DNA from: Patiria miniata
Taxonomy: Eukaryota > Echinodermata > Asteroidea > Valvatida > Asterinidae
Direction of reading: 5' to 3'
DNA: 64,000 nucleotides
Assembly (NCBI RefSeq): GCF_015706575.1
Contig: NW_024037058.1
Coordinates: 15,893,547 to 15,957,546 of the forward strand
In this document: positions 1 to 12,615 of the stretch, in pieces
How positions within the stretch are numbered: the first letter of the stretch is position 1
How the letters are laid out: each line of letters begins with the position of its first letter
Position numbers and translations under genes: made by a program
Notes under the pieces: generated by a model
What the model saw: the letters and a program-made list of their open reading frames with translations, nothing else
Told to the model about the DNA's origin: nothing
The model's database searches: none

Positions 1-140
1 TGACGTCAGTATCAGTGATAACTTGTCTATAAAGACAAAAAATGGGTCCAAGAGATTTGGAATTGGTGCAACTTACTTGCATTTTTGCAAGGAAAGCTAG
101 CGATGGTTTTGTGTGTTATTAAAGTATATTATATTTTCAG

Positions 141-286
141 GAGGAAAAGTTCCCAGTAAGACCATAAGTATTTCATTACCAATTACTTTCCGCGCCTATC
201 GAATGGTTCCGATTATGACTATTGTTGAAAGAACACGAAGTTATTTTGAGCCGATACAGCTACGAGAATTAGACAAGTTGGTTTGA
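141..286 (+). CDS. Possible terminal exon of an unidentified gene
   Basis: After the acceptor-like TATATTATATTTTCAG (ends at 140) the + strand is open to TGA at 284-286, in phase 2, about 48 residues. The product is amphipathic and basic (SLPITFRAYRMVP, IVERTRSYFEPIQLREL), which looks like real protein. The frame is already open from 101, so the acceptor is not required. If real, the rest of the gene lies to the left of the window. I do not recognise it. Confidence 0.25.
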
Positions 287-924
287 CGATTTCCAGTGGA
301 CTTGTGACTCAATGTAAAAGCTACAGAATCCACCAATCATCAAGGGCGCCGTTCCTTCAGAATCCTCCCAATTGGTCGGGATCAAGCTACAAGTCCCGAG
401 CGAAAAACTTGCCGCACTCTCTTATATGCAATGTGCCTCGCGACAGGACTGTATTTGTTTTGTTACACTGGGGCGGGTTTGTTTTTGTATTTGCAGGCAG
501 TTAACCGGGGATTTGCCGAAACCTGAGATGCGTAGCAATTTGAAACATCATAACCACAGCGTTGATGTAAATTGCAATGTAATTAAAGGTGTGAAACTGA
601 TTCGGTCTGCCAAATCGCTGTGTTGTTGCACATAGCGACCCCAAGCGATAGCGTACAGCTGCAACGTAAGACGACCAAGCGTGCTTGTAGTTTGTATCAG
701 CATAGTACTCTCCTCCGCAATATGATGTATGGGTTCGTGCAGCCTCGTGTTGGGCTGGGTCCGACGCACTCACACCTCCTTGATAAATGTCTTGGTTAAT
801 AACACGCATGGGTAGGCTTAATTGGGTTTATAGGAAGCATCATTACCCATTGAATCTCGATCACTGCCCATCAGGGGTTACGATCACACCAAGCACGGTC
901 TGACGCCAGTACTCAGTACGACCA
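287..924. other. Intergenic, nothing clear
   Basis: Overlapping short frames on both strands but no splice structure I can defend. A GTATTTGCAG acceptor-like site occurs near 496. Confidence 0.5.
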
Positions 925-1046
925 TATGCGTATACCGGCCATCTTAGCAGGCATATTTTATTATTTGAATTCAGTATTCACTCATGCATATCCCAGCAAA
1001 ACAAAGGCATTGCCCTCTTAGATGGCTGCTGCGCATAAGGTCTATT
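925..1046 (-). mobile_element. Short TIR element, degraded copy
   Basis: In inverse orientation this matches the element at 21534-21682: shared CTTATGCG, CAGCAGCCATCT, GGCAATGCCTTTGT and GCTGGGATATGCATGAGTGAA. One end is clear (the CATAAGGTCTAT side) and the other is mutated. Confidence 0.65.
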
Positions 1047-2418
1047 GAGTCTGCGGAAAAAACCTTGTGTTCACCTAATTTTCTCTCCATAATTAACTGC
1101 TCACACACTGACAGAAATGTTTGTCAATTTTTCAACACCAAAACACAGAAGAAAACTTGAATGATTCATTCATCAACCTCTAAAAAATATGATTTCACAT
1201 CAAACTCTGTGATTTATCCGCCACTTTACTAGCCCGATCAGCTGAAAAGGAAGTCTTGAGGTTGAGAACATGATTCCATAAAGATGAGTAGATACTGAAG
1301 TATTCATATATGAGAACACGAATTCCGTGTGAACGTGAGAATACGGGTATGCGTGATTTCAGACAAACATGATCAATACCATGTGACGTTTGTTTACAAA
1401 GTTGGATGTTGTGGTCACGTCACTCACGTGATGACAACGTTCAGCAAAGCTTCTTTTCTGCACTGCATGTATATCTCTTGAAATGTGAATCGTTCAAAAC
1501 TGCATGCATAAACTGCTTTATGTGGTCCAAATAACAGGTGAAAGATACTTAGATGTCTGGGTTTCCTGGCGGTTTCGTGTCGGTATGACATCACAGAGCA
1601 CATGGTCTATACGATGTACTTTAATCTGAGCCTCTAGCAAAGAGAGATTTTCCAAAGAAACAGACATCATACACGAAGAGCAGTTAGCTCATGTTTTATC
1701 CTTAATTCAATGCTTACGATCCTGATAACGTCATTTATTTTTGCTTCCAAATGTCACACTTAATCCATTAAAATAATTCTTTTTGTATGTTACCTCTATC
1801 TTCTTAGAAAAAAATAAATAAAGACAACCTTGATTGAAGTATAAAGTTACCTTCAAGTTACCTTTATGTATAATTATGCAGGAATTTACAAAAACCTCAA
1901 TTTATTTGTGCACAACGGCGATACGTGCGTACTACCCCCGGGATGAATGAAGATAAAAAATACGAGAGCGTGCTAGCAGAGTAATTTGTTTTCGAGTTGA
2001 TTCCCTTGTTGCGGGGCAAATTCTTACCGTAGCGAATATTGTCATGCAAATTGAAGGAACAAAGACATGTCCGCGGAAAGAGTGAAGTGATGACGTCAAG
2101 AAAAGAAAATAACTCTAAACTGGTTACAAATAAAATCCCGATCCACTATAATCCCAGGAATTGTAGCTCCTTTTAGCAATGTAATTAACTTATCGGTCAC
2201 GAAGATCCGAAACGCAAGCCACACAGAAAGAAAAGATATTCGTTGTGATTTAGGTTTTTTACACTAGGCATTCAGGTATCAGCAATAAATAGAAGTTGCT
2301 ATTTGAAGCGTTGCGTATCATGTCGATAAGACGTATGCCACAACTATCAGTGGGAATTGGGACTGTTTATTCGTACATAATGCACCATTGAATATCAGGG
2401 GATACTCTAGCCTCCCGA
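1047..2418. other. Intergenic, AT-rich, nothing clear
   Basis: Stops crowd every frame. Only small palindromes such as GTCACGTCACTCACGTGATGAC (about 1413). Confidence 0.5.
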
Positions 2419-2488
2419 GGTGATCAATGTAGCATTCTATTTTTCGCGAGGCAATGCCGAGGGAAAATAGAATGCTACACGTATCACC
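2419..2488. repeat. Strong inverted repeat
   Basis: GGTGAT and then GTAGCATTCTATTTT on the left pair with AAAATAGAATGCTAC and ATCACC on the right; a 4-base unpaired stretch interrupts each arm. The loop is about 18 bases. It sits just beyond the tail of the LINE and is probably the end of a small fold-back element. Confidence 0.7.
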
Positions 2489-2598
2489 GAGTGTGAGTGA
2501 GGCTATTTTACTACAACACGAGATAAAGCAGTCATTATTTGTTTTATAACACCTCTCCCACAGATTCTGCTTGATTTTAAGCGATAACTGATTAATGA

Positions 2599-2642
2599 GA
2601 GGGGGTCCATAAGAAGCACAGCTTGTCGAGTATGGGCCCCCT
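2599..2642. repeat. Hairpin in the LINE 3' tail
   Basis: GGGGGTCCATA and TATGGGCCCCC form an 11-bp stem with one G-T type mismatch around a loop of about 20 bases. Hairpins of this kind near the 3' end are where several LINE reverse transcriptases recognise their RNA. That use here is inference. Confidence 0.6.
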
Positions 2643-3009
2643 TAAAGTTGTGTTGTTTGTAGATTGGGTGCACACAATGATAGAAAGGACCCAAGCTACA
2701 AGCAACACAACAAAGTAAACACAGAAGGAATTAAACGAGACATATTAAGGCAAACAATAGGATGGCCAAAGAGAAATGCATAAACTTAGAATATTAAACA
2801 TAAGAGTAAACAAACAAAAACAAAAGTGTTAATCATGTGAACATGCAAAAATATTGGATAGGTAAATCAAAATAAACACGTCAATAATAATGAACGCAAA
2901 AGATGCGACTGACAGATAAATATATATAAATAAATGTATAGTCAGGATACAGGACAGAAGGCATAAAGAATTAATGAGTAATAAGGCCAAGGAAAAAACA
3001 TAAATGACA

Positions 3010-3425
3010 TTAAGACATATTATAGTTATTAAGAACGTGACGCTTGAACTTACTTTTAAAATTACTAAGTGAACGAGCAGTATGAAAAGATATGTCTAAA
3101 GAATTCCAGAGTTTGGGACCTGCAAACTTGACGGTATTATATGAGAGGCTGGTACGGGTAAGGGGAAGGTGGTATTGTAGAGCTTGGCGAGTGGAATGAG
3201 AGTGGATGGAACAATTTCTAGTAAACAAAGAGGCAAGGCTATTCGGAATTCGTTCGTTATGAGCCATTTGAAACATGAATGCACCCAGCTGAAGATTGAA
3301 AAGGTCAGCGACCTTTAAAGCTTTATGATGGCTGAAGAGAGGATCGGTATGGGCTAGATAATGAGAATTACTAACAACACGGATAGACCTTTTCTGTAGA
3401 AAAAGAATTATATTAGTTGTGGAGC
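3010..3425 (-). pseudogene. LINE reverse transcriptase fragment, C-terminal part
   Basis: From about 3425 the minus strand continues the polymerase in a new frame with LFLQKRSIRVVSN, HYLAHTDPLFSHHKAL and LGAFMFQMAHN. The stretch from 3276 to 3010 supplies SYNTVKFAGPKLWNSL and the basic C-terminus. This order is the normal one for the family. No zinc knuckle follows. Confidence 0.8.
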
Positions 3426-3760
3426 GGGAAGCATACCCCAGGCTAAAATGCCATAATTAATGTATGATAAGACCAGAGTGTTATACAAAGAAAGTAGAAT
3501 GTGTTGAGGAAGAAAAGATCTAAGCCTATTAATAATACCAATATTACGAGCAATAATTTTACATAAATAATCAATGTGAGGTTTCCATGAAAGCTTGTTA
3601 TCAATGAACAGACCAAGAAATTTAGTACAATAAGTATAGTTAATAATGGAATTACCAATAACAATATTGCTGGGAGGAACATCGTAAACATGACTAAATA
3701 ACATACATTTAGTCTTTTGGATATTGAGGAAAGCTTGTTAGATTTGATCCAGTTACAGAT
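3408..3760 (-). pseudogene. LINE reverse transcriptase fragment, upstream part
   Basis: One open frame (3408-3704) holds FLGLFIDNKLSWKPHI and the IGIINRLRSFLP and SYINYGILAWG segments that follow the catalytic core in CR1/Jockey-type elements. The preceding NWIKSNKLS segment lies in another frame, one base off, near 3731. The frame ends in a stop at 3408 while the homologous sequence continues in a different frame. Confidence 0.8.
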
Positions 3761-4011
3761 AAGTACGAGTTGAGCTTTTCCAAACTACCCCTTCACGAAA
3801 TGTTTGAACCTAACTCTGTAGCGTAGCGCTTTTAACACGCACACTCGTATGCATAGTCCTTTGGTTGCTACGGGTATAGTGCTTTGGTTGCTACAGGTAT
3901 AGTACTTTTAGCCCGTGCATAGCAAGATAGCAAAATAGCGAATGCCATGTCACTCGCTCTCGGCCATTGAAGATACAGAGTCTGTGGGTGAGGTGTTATA
4001 AAACATTTAAT

Positions 4012-5428
4012 TTCATTAGTCTGAGGAGCAGGGGTATGTATCTACCTCCACTGTCAACAACATGCTTTAAAATATACACTATTCTCAATATTTAGGCCTA
4101 TCCTCAGAAAACGAATCTAGATAAACACGTATACGAAAGGTAGAGCAGTCACTGCTATTTGCGAATACCAAAGTGAATTAGGTGACCGATGCGATCGTGG
4201 GCCGGACTAATTCATCAGTCGTCGTTTACCCACAGATGGGACGACCACGAACCCCCACCTCTTCCCTGCCGACAAAAATTCCCGCATGGCTTAATTAGAC
4301 CATACCTTCTTCATCACCAGCACGCAAGTCCAATTATCATAACTTTGAAATCCATCTTGCAAAGTGGCGAAGTGACATCAGCCGATATGAATGAAGCATT
4401 GACGATACGGCTTCAAGAATAAAGGTTCCAAACACTTTCTAGTGAGGCTGCCGTTGCAATGGTATTCGCATGGCTGAAACGGACATTAGCGGATCGGGGG
4501 TGCAACCGAACCCCCTCCACACACACACACACCCTGATCCCGTTCAGCCGCTGACTAAATGATATTATACTTATAAAATGGGGCAAAATATAAAGCAAAA
4601 TGGAATGCTAAAATCCTTAATTTATTTATTGCCTTAGAATGCAGGAGAAAGCATCGTACATTTCCAAATTTCCCCGGACCCTCATGCAGGGAGTGACTTC
4701 TGCACGCCTTCACTCAACACCCCCCCCCCCCTCCCTCCCTCCCCTTCATATCAACACCCGTTACCTTAAAGCTAGATCCACCACTGATGGAGACAAAATA
4801 GCAACAGACTATTCATCAAAAAATACCAGAGTGAGCTCTAACTGGCATTTATACATGCACTGGTTCTCCAGTTACTGAGAACTGAAAATGATTTAGTCGT
4901 CGCAGAAAACAATGGCAATGGTTTTAGTTTTCGATTAAATCCCCATTCACTTTGTTTATATCTCAGTGATAATCCTGACTTGATATATATTTTGACTGCT
5001 TTTGTAGTTGCACCCAGCAGACCCTATAAGCGCATTGACATCTCGACCAATGTTTGATCAAGTCTAAGATCAGCCTTTTTTTTTAAAGCTCGGATCTAAA
5101 TAAAAACAAATTCTGTATCACAAGAGACTATGTTTCATTTCACGGACTCGTTACCAAGCTGAAAGTATTGCTTACATCATTTACTTGCTATTTGCTAAGT
5201 CTGTCACCTGTTCTTACAAAGGAAATTCTTTTGATAAAGCAAATATCTGTGCTTAGCAGCGCCAGGAAATGGTCCCAGTTCTCTGAAGCATTTTTACATT
5301 TTTTAGCTCTACGCAGTAAGTACCAAGAAAACAGAAAGCACTCTTGACGCGAACGCTCCAATGGTATTCCGTTATCGGTACACAAGTCAATTTATCACAT
5401 CCCCTCTCAAAAAGTACATGTTCGCTGA
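4012..5428. other. Intergenic with a (CA)n microsatellite
   Basis: ACACACACACACACACC at about 4523 and a C-rich run at 4722-4742. A minus frame at 5253-5555 overlaps the decayed coding sequence and is its shadow. Confidence 0.5.
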
Positions 5429-5949
5429 GTCTGCCTGCAGCTGCAACATTTCCACCCTGATAAATCGCCTCTTGATGGGTGATTGCGCGTCCCTGATATC
5501 GAAAATAGCAATCGAAAATACCGTCTCTTTCGGAACAGGGTTGGTGTTCTGTCATCCAACTTTAATATGTTAACTCCGATTTACTTGGCTCTCGGCCTAG
5601 GCTTGACAAGCAAGCGTAGTCTGAATGCCATCGGATGACACCATACTCTTCTCGCGGATCTCGCCAGCCATGTAGCTGGAATAGGTCAATTGGCGTCGAC
5701 ATATGAGACACTTAAAGCCGCTCGTGAGACATCCATTGCGCAAACAAACGCAGGAATTTCACTAGACATGTTTCTTGATGTTTTGATGCATTGCTGGTGA
5801 CTCGTAAAACACCGAGATATCATGGATTTACCGGCAACCAAACTATTCAGTACATCATTGAGGATCAATGGTTGTCACCCCTCAGACAGGAAAGCTTTAC
5901 TACCGCATTGAATAATTTACATTCCGCTCGTCAAAACATCATGAAATAA
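5429..5949 (+). pseudogene. Decayed unidentified coding sequence
   Basis: One frame runs from 5429 to 5800 with in-frame stops only at 5480 and 5636. It has protein-like composition, for example SSNFNMLTPIYLALGLGL and later GQLASTYETLKAARETS. From about 5782 the plausible reading moves to another frame (YHGFTGNQTIQYIIEDQWL, then RQESFTTALNNLHSARQN) and ends at TAA 5947-5949. Two stops plus a frameshift with sensible protein on both sides is the pattern of a decayed gene, probably from a mobile element. I do not recognise the family. A chance origin is possible, since each open piece is short. Confidence 0.4.
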
Positions 5950-8900
5950 ATCCCTTTGGGTATAAAACCTGCCATGCCATCAATTATGAGGCCAGTGGGG
6001 ATCTACAGGTGTGTCAAATCTAGAAGCAATAGTTCGTGAACAATTTATGAAGCTCATCTCCCTCGAGAGTCATAAATCTCTCTACCCATCCAACCCCCTA
6101 AAATATTAATCTATGCGTTTTAATTTACGTCATTTTAGGTCCATTTAAGTAACATGTTAAAATGAGTAATTGACGTAATTATTAGTAAAATAAATAGTAG
6201 AGAGAAATTGTCTAAATGTACATTTGGAGAAATGTCTCTACCTTTATGGCTTTGTTTTCCAATGCTTTTCATTAGCAAAAAAATGTGCTTAACTAGAAGC
6301 TTGGTCATGGCTCACCACGAAAAGCTACCTCTTTAATGTTCTCGTGTCCGGCGCCATGGAAAGAGTAAGTTCATTTCCCAATGTCTGTGACATATCTGGT
6401 TTAGTAGGCGAAAAAAAAAGGTTTTGCCCCAATCGATTTGGGGCTATGCCTGAGAGAGCTGCCTCGGACAGATGATGGCGGTCCTTGCTCCGTAGAGACC
6501 TATCTCATCAACGCCCTTTAACAAGATCTGGACGGGGGTAATTACATGGAACGCTTTGGGGACATCCTCTGACTTGCAAGGGACTAGGAGGCAAATTAAA
6601 GGGACGTGCACTCGCATGTCATTATGCGGGATGCTCACTGACTGTCGTCTAAATATTGTCTATGGTTTGTGTAGAGAGAGGGGGAAATATTCAAGGTGAA
6701 GGGAGTTCCAGGGAATTCTAATCCGAACTGTAAAGAATCTAATTTGAATCTTTCCAGTATAAACCTGCAGTGCTCAACGACATTGAGTTTTGGTTCACTT
6801 TTGCTCCAGTCGTTTTGGAAGGTTATACGTTTGATTAAAAAACCTTTAGTTTGAAATTAATCTTAGAAGTGACGTCTTTTCTCACTCAAACCTCCAAGGT
6901 CGCGATTGTTGCCGCTCGGATCTCGTCCACAGGGCGACAAGTTCCACTGAAATTTCGAAGTAAGGGTTCACTGCATCAAAATTGGACTTAATATCGCGTT
7001 CTTGATATCGCGTGCAAGATATCCATCCACGTTCAATATAGTGACCAGCTGTCACTTTAAAAGCAGACAATTTACCAAATTCGTAATACTAAGGTTGGGG
7101 CTGTGCCGAAATCAACAGATGTACTTCACCGTGGACAATTGAGAACCTTTCACGTAACTGGATAAAACAGCCCCAGCTATAGTTTAAAGGTAAAAACATC
7201 TTTGGGCAAACATTGAATAGCGAAACTGCCAAAATATTATATTGCGGTAATTTTCAAGAAAAGAATTTTTAACATCATTTCCACTCGATGGTTTGGAGCT
7301 ATCGCGAGAATTTTCTTTTCTTCAAATGCTGCTCCCAAACGAGCGAATCTCGTTTGGTTTGCAATCGGTTATCATATCCGTGAATGAGAATTATTTTATC
7401 ACAAGAGATTGCAAGTCCAAACGTTTTGTTGAATTTTTTTGGAAGGGAGGCCTTTCAAAGGAACCCTTGCTCTGCGTCAAGAAAAGTAGGATGCATATCC
7501 ACAGTTTGCTCAAAAAGTATATCTACCTATATTTCGACAGGTTTGGTTTTAATAACCTGCTATAGATTAATTATACTGTTGCTTCTTGAGTCGGCAACAT
7601 GATACCAGTTTATGCAAACGTTGTCACCTACTTATAATCAGAAACGCACCCTCGCAAAAACCGCCTGTGGGAATTTCAAAGTAAGTTTCACCGGGGTTGA
7701 AACAAAATGGCGCGCGGTTCGCTATTTAACGCGGGCATCGGTGGCGGGCCAATGTGACTGCACTAAGATGAATCTCATACATCACGATATCCTGTCAGTG
7801 AGGGATTGATGTTCCCAGCATGGCGGCTTTGTATCGCGACACAACCGGTAATTAGGTTGTGGTGATGTTTCACAACACCTCACTAAAAAAAAAGTCCACA
7901 GGGGTTTTACATGGTGCGGCAGATTTGTTGAAAGAGGCAGCAAAACAGATGGTGATTAACATTAAAATCATACCATTACAGGCCATGCAAAAAAAAACTG
8001 TCGCATACTTTTGTATTCGATACCTTGGACACTGTGCAGATGGCACATATATCGAGTTGCATTATGGAGTTGAAATACTTGTCCAATACAGTTTGTCCTT
8101 CCCCGTTGACAGCCAAATGTTGACGTTCGTGCAAGTTAATCAATCAGAGTATAATCACTTGTACCAGAAGAGTCTGGACAATTAATCAAAGCACGCGCGC
8201 ATTGTCCAAGGTAAACGGCCACGCACACCTGGATAACGGTCGCTGAAAAAGCGTGCATACGCAGTCTGCATATGTACATGCATTCAGCAATCAAATGCGT
8301 ATATGATTGCGGTATCCGATCAATACCCAATCTACTAGTGCAAATATGGTCAAGCACTGATCGGTGGGCTCAGCTCTCGCTATAAACTGCATCGTTATGA
8401 GCCTATATCAAACTGAGTGAATATTCAATTGTCTATGATCTCTTCCATAATACCATACTATATATTTAATTGCAGTGGTAGATAATCACAAACATGACTT
8501 TTACGTAATATCATAGTTTAAACAAAATATCTCATACCTTATGTTGTAAAAATTTTCAGCCGATGAATACAGACCTGTAGTGTTATTGGTACAGTTAAGT
8601 GTGCCCGCAAAAAATCCGTGATATATTTCCAATGATATCTTTAAAGAATATTTCAAAGGAGCAGAATTTGTTTTACAACAGTTTTACATCAACTACATAT
8701 TTGCAATGATAGCATGCAAACATGTAGCAAATGGTATATTTTACACTCGTGAAAATCATTGAGTTCAATTAATTAATTGGACATCAGATATTGTAACAAC
8801 TATAATATTACATATAGTCAAGCACCAAATCCAACTCTGAATTCACACAAAAAATGATACATTTTGCTGTTAGTTTGAGAAAATGTAACACTAGATAAGA

Positions 8901-10189
8901 ACACCCACCATTCAACATAGGTGTTCGCATGGTGTTTTGTATTGCTTCCCCCAAACTAAAACTGTACAAGGAGCACTGCAAGTTTGCAGTGTACGGCCAA
9001 TGAATAGTACTAATAGTTACCATAAGTCGATACAAAATAATACATTTTCATGACCTTGATGTATGCATCTGGTTCATTCATGTCTGGTTTTGGTTGAAAA
9101 AAATATGGATCCACCTGTTGGATTTCATATTGTCGCGAACAGTGGGATTTTTTTTTTATGTGCATCACAGTGGAATATGCATCGGGAACGTTCCGGCGTA
9201 TGGATTACATATGGTCTGGTGTGTTCAAGCCCATCTGAAATTTACTACATATAATTATTAATACGGGAGGGTTTTTTTTTCTAAGCTTCTGCCTCAATCC
9301 TGGCCGGCGTCAGACGATTTTAGCCCCTTGATTTCAAGGACCCCGGCTCCATATGGAGGCTCACATACTTTTTTTAGGAGAGTTTGCATTTAATCAGAAT
9401 TAAGAGCGAAGGTGTAGAGTGTTTCGTTGTGGTTTGAGCATGATATACTTCTATAAAATAACGCTGGAGCCGGGGAAGAGGCCTAAGCCAGACACGAAAC
9501 CGGTGTTTCGAGAATGGCCAATATAAGAGCGAAACCGCGGTTATACAACTTCGCCCCGTCACGTGCAATAACATCAACCCTACCATTCTGATTACATAGC
9601 TGTTGATTAAATTCCAAATTTAATTTATTCGTCCTCTTGATCAACACCTCGATATTACTTGCAAGTTAATTAAGAGAGCTGGCCCTATAGGTATACACAC
9701 GCTAACAGGTGATTGCCTTTATCTTGGGTTAAAGCTAACATGGGCAATCCATGTATGGTTGATAATTAATGGTATAGGTGCTAAAGACTGAGCGTGCTAA
9801 ATGTATTTACTTAACACAAGGTTACACAAGGTTTTACATGTAGTCTTAAGGCTCTTCCACGATCACATGTGTTGAACCACTGTTTTGGTTTTACCCTCAT
9901 GCTTGTCAGTGATAATTGGTGCCAAGGCCACTTTGGTATATTTTTACAAATTAAATAAATACATAAATATAAACACACACACACACATCTACACATGTTT
10001 GTTTTACATACGCTATGTGGACATTCCTTTGTTTTCGTGTAGTTAAGAAAACTCGGTACAAAAAATAACTGTACTTAAACTGTGAAAACTCTTTCGACCC
10101 AAATGATTCCTTTTAGTGTTTCTCTTCATTTTGCCACAGATAAACCTAACCCAAAAATGCCTCTAAACCTGTTTTCCAGAGAGGGCGAA
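5950..10189. other. Intergenic, nothing clear
   Basis: A 19-base palindrome GCCCCAATCGATTTGGGGC lies at 6426-6444, and a (CA)n run at about 9972. The frames at 7293-7565 and 7859-8185 show no recognisable domain and follow local AT-rich composition. Confidence 0.5.
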
Positions 10190-10224
10190 ACGTTATGTGG
10201 ACACGGCTTTAGTCCACATAACGT
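10190..10224. repeat. Perfect 13-bp hairpin
   Basis: ACGTTATGTGGAC and its exact inverse are separated by 9 bases. Nothing nearby explains it. Confidence 0.6.
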
Positions 10225-11335
10225 CAACACAACCTGCAATATGAGTCCACATGGTGACTGTTAGACAAACTCACACACACATGACAAATAGTCAATGTCC
10301 ACAGTGGATCGACCCTGGAGGGAACACATCAGCCGACAAAAACATACCGGAGAATGTATGTAAATCTTAGGTAAGTAACCACAACGGCGAAATGGCTTGC
10401 TTGCAGGCATCTCATTTCGTATTTCTTTTTTTTTCAGATCTGTTTCCTTTTCAGGCAAGAACACTTAATTCTTTTCGAAGATGTAGGTGATTTCCAACGA
10501 TCAGTTAATTGACTGACTTTTGGAACGCAGAGTGTTATGGACGAAATCGCGCTCCGTGATCTAACATTGTTTATGTTTGGTTTTTTTTCACTGTTAAACT
10601 CGAAAAGTGTATATTCACTGAGCGTAATCTCCAACGGGTTAGGTTTTGAACATTCTGTTTTGAATTTTGAGTGGTGTTATTATAGGAAACGAACAAAATG
10701 TATAAAAAGCAAAGGTTCCTATTATATCTTTACTACAGAAGGTGCGCCAAAATGTATGGTTGAGAATAAAGCCTTTTCAGTCCTTTACATAAGACGATCC
10801 GAGGACAAGGTGATATTCCCTAATGGTTATAGTAATGTTGAGGTATTTTTTTTTTGAAACGGGAGACCTCTGTCCAATCTGAAAACAGTTCCCTGTGGTC
10901 GGATACCGGAATTTTCTTCGTTCACCTTCATCTTTTCAGAATTCAGATTGGGGTCGTTGCAATCGCGAACAGGTGCAATGTACTTTGGGTTTAAGGTGGC
11001 CAAGGCGGCATATCAGCGAGGCTAATAAGATGTCGCATTTTTTTCTTTTCAACAATAATCTCTCGGATTTGTTGCGTACGGCCATCTGTGACATGATTAA
11101 ACTGAAACAATCCTAAGAAGTGTTTAAACGAGGCTGTGAAGGGGAAGGGTTGGTTGGGGAGAAGGTCGTGAAGGAGGATGGGGTCAAAGGCTACGACTGT
11201 GACATATTTGGCTCAATTTAACGGCTATACGTAAATACCTTAAATAGAGTATTTCCGGGGGGAAAAAGACCTGAAGAAGAAAAATTCATGCTAACGGTTT
11301 ACTTAATTCGCGTTTTTAGTGGGACAAGGAGTTTT
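10225..11335. other. Intergenic, nothing clear
   Basis: A + frame of 106 codons (10537-10857) has no recognised motif and ends in a poly-T coded phenylalanine run. Confidence 0.45.
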
Positions 11336-11682
11336 TAGTGGGCCAGATAGGGGAAATATTGGGGGGGGGGGGTGACTTTGATAATAAAAGCATGGAATTT
11401 GGCACACAGTCAGAGTATATCCTGAGAGAGACATTTGGCAATAGGGCCATCGCATTTGTCCTTTGAAAAATATAGGTAGAATAACAAGCAATTTTCAAAT
11501 TTTTCAAAATGGCTGCCATTGCTTGTTATTCTACCTACATTTTGTTAAATGAAAATCTGAGATGGCCGGTTTATATATAGCCAAATATCCTCATGGCATA
11601 CTCTGACTGTGTGCCAAATTACATGTTTTTATCATCAAATGAACAATCCCATCACCTATCTGCCATACTATTTGGCTTATCT
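11336..11682. mobile_element. Fold-back MITE, copy 1
   Basis: This is almost one large inverted repeat: two arms of about 160 bases around a short centre near 11500-11520. The arms share GGCACACAGTCAGAGTAT, an ATTTGGC core, and TAGGTAGAATAACAAGCAAT next to the centre. A poly-G run (about 11 G) has grown in the left arm. No coding capacity. Copy 2 lies 1.3 kb away. Confidence 0.8.
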
Positions 11683-12615
11683 TCACGCGCACGTACATCT
11701 CGTATTTTGTTTGGCTTGGTTACAGGTTTAGAACATGATTTCTTTCCTAACTCTGTAAGCACATAAAGGTAATCAGGAGCGTAGAATTAGTGGTTAATAC
11801 AGGGCATCAATATAGTTTCTGTAATGTACTCTGAAAGCAAATACATGTACGCTCTTTGGTAACGGAGTTGGTTACATATTTCCATTTGAAAAGGCCTTCA
11901 CGCTTCACCTCGAAACACAAACCCAAACATGTGCTAAGGTTTGATTTGGCGCACTTCACAGTTTGCTCGTAAATAGGGAGACGCCATTTGAAATGAACTC
12001 AGAAGGCAATTTATTTTGTGCATGTTCAATGTTCGGTGAAAGCTGCGTGACGGAGTGTTAATGTCATTATTTTATCATTAGGGTGTCTCGACGTCTAGGT
12101 ATAATTTGTTTTCTGCGCGATACGCCTCGCAGACTATATCGACTATACTGCATGGAGTAGAAATAGATGCCTTTCTCAGCACATGCACCCCAACTTTATT
12201 TAAACTTTAGAAGGTTTGGCTAATGATAATTATTGACCACCTCTACTCTGCTTTAGCTCACGTGATTCTTTGACCAAAGAGCGTTTGGAAATACGTTCCT
12301 CTTTCTTGAAAATGCTTATGATATGTGCAATTCCGCCCACTGGCTTCAAAATGTTGCCAAGGAACGTGTGCACTGTAGATCAGGCACAAATATTTGTTCA
12401 CGCTAATGGCAAACACTGTTACATTAAAAGGTAACATTTATTATGCTCGTGGCTTTTCGGCATGCTTAATTTGATATTTTCAACGGAACAGAGATTTCTG
12501 TTTCCCCAGACTAACCAACTTTACACATTCTTGGTCACGGTAACAACGCGTAGGTGCGGCACGAACGTCGAAGCCAAGCAGCAGCATTGCCAATATGCAA
12601 CTACGAAAGTATATC
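11683..12615. other. Spacer between the two fold-back MITEs
   Basis: Unique-looking AT-rich DNA with no repeat or coding signal that I can see. Confidence 0.5.

Larger units (their letters stand above)
2570..3785 (-). mobile_element. 5'-truncated non-LTR retrotransposon (CR1/Jockey-like)
   Basis: The minus strand from about 3785 encodes the last part of a reverse transcriptase: CNWIKSNKLS, TKCM, FLGLFIDNKLSWKPHI and YINYGILAWG in order, then LQKRSIRVVSN, AHTDPLF, VKFAGPKLWNSL and an NFKSKFKRHVLNNY terminus. The frame shifts near 3731 and again near 3425, so it is inactive. The end of the coding part is near 3010 and is followed by about 440 bases of non-coding tail that contains a strong hairpin (2599-2642). 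The polymerase core and any ORF1 are missing, the usual result of incomplete reverse transcription. Confidence 0.85.
2534..4011. repeat. Inverted copies of a 36-bp sequence flanking the LINE
   Basis: At 2534-2569 and, inverted, at 3976-4011 there is a shared sequence with TCTGTGGG and GAGGTGTTATAAAAC. The LINE fragment lies between them. They may be remains of one older element interrupted by the LINE, or two copies of one family. Confidence 0.5.

Noticed and set aside
4503..4545. Functional site at the CA run
   Set aside because: A simple (CA)n microsatellite.
5253..5555. 100-codon minus-strand ORF
   Set aside because: Antisense to the decayed coding sequence on the + strand and without recognisable motif.
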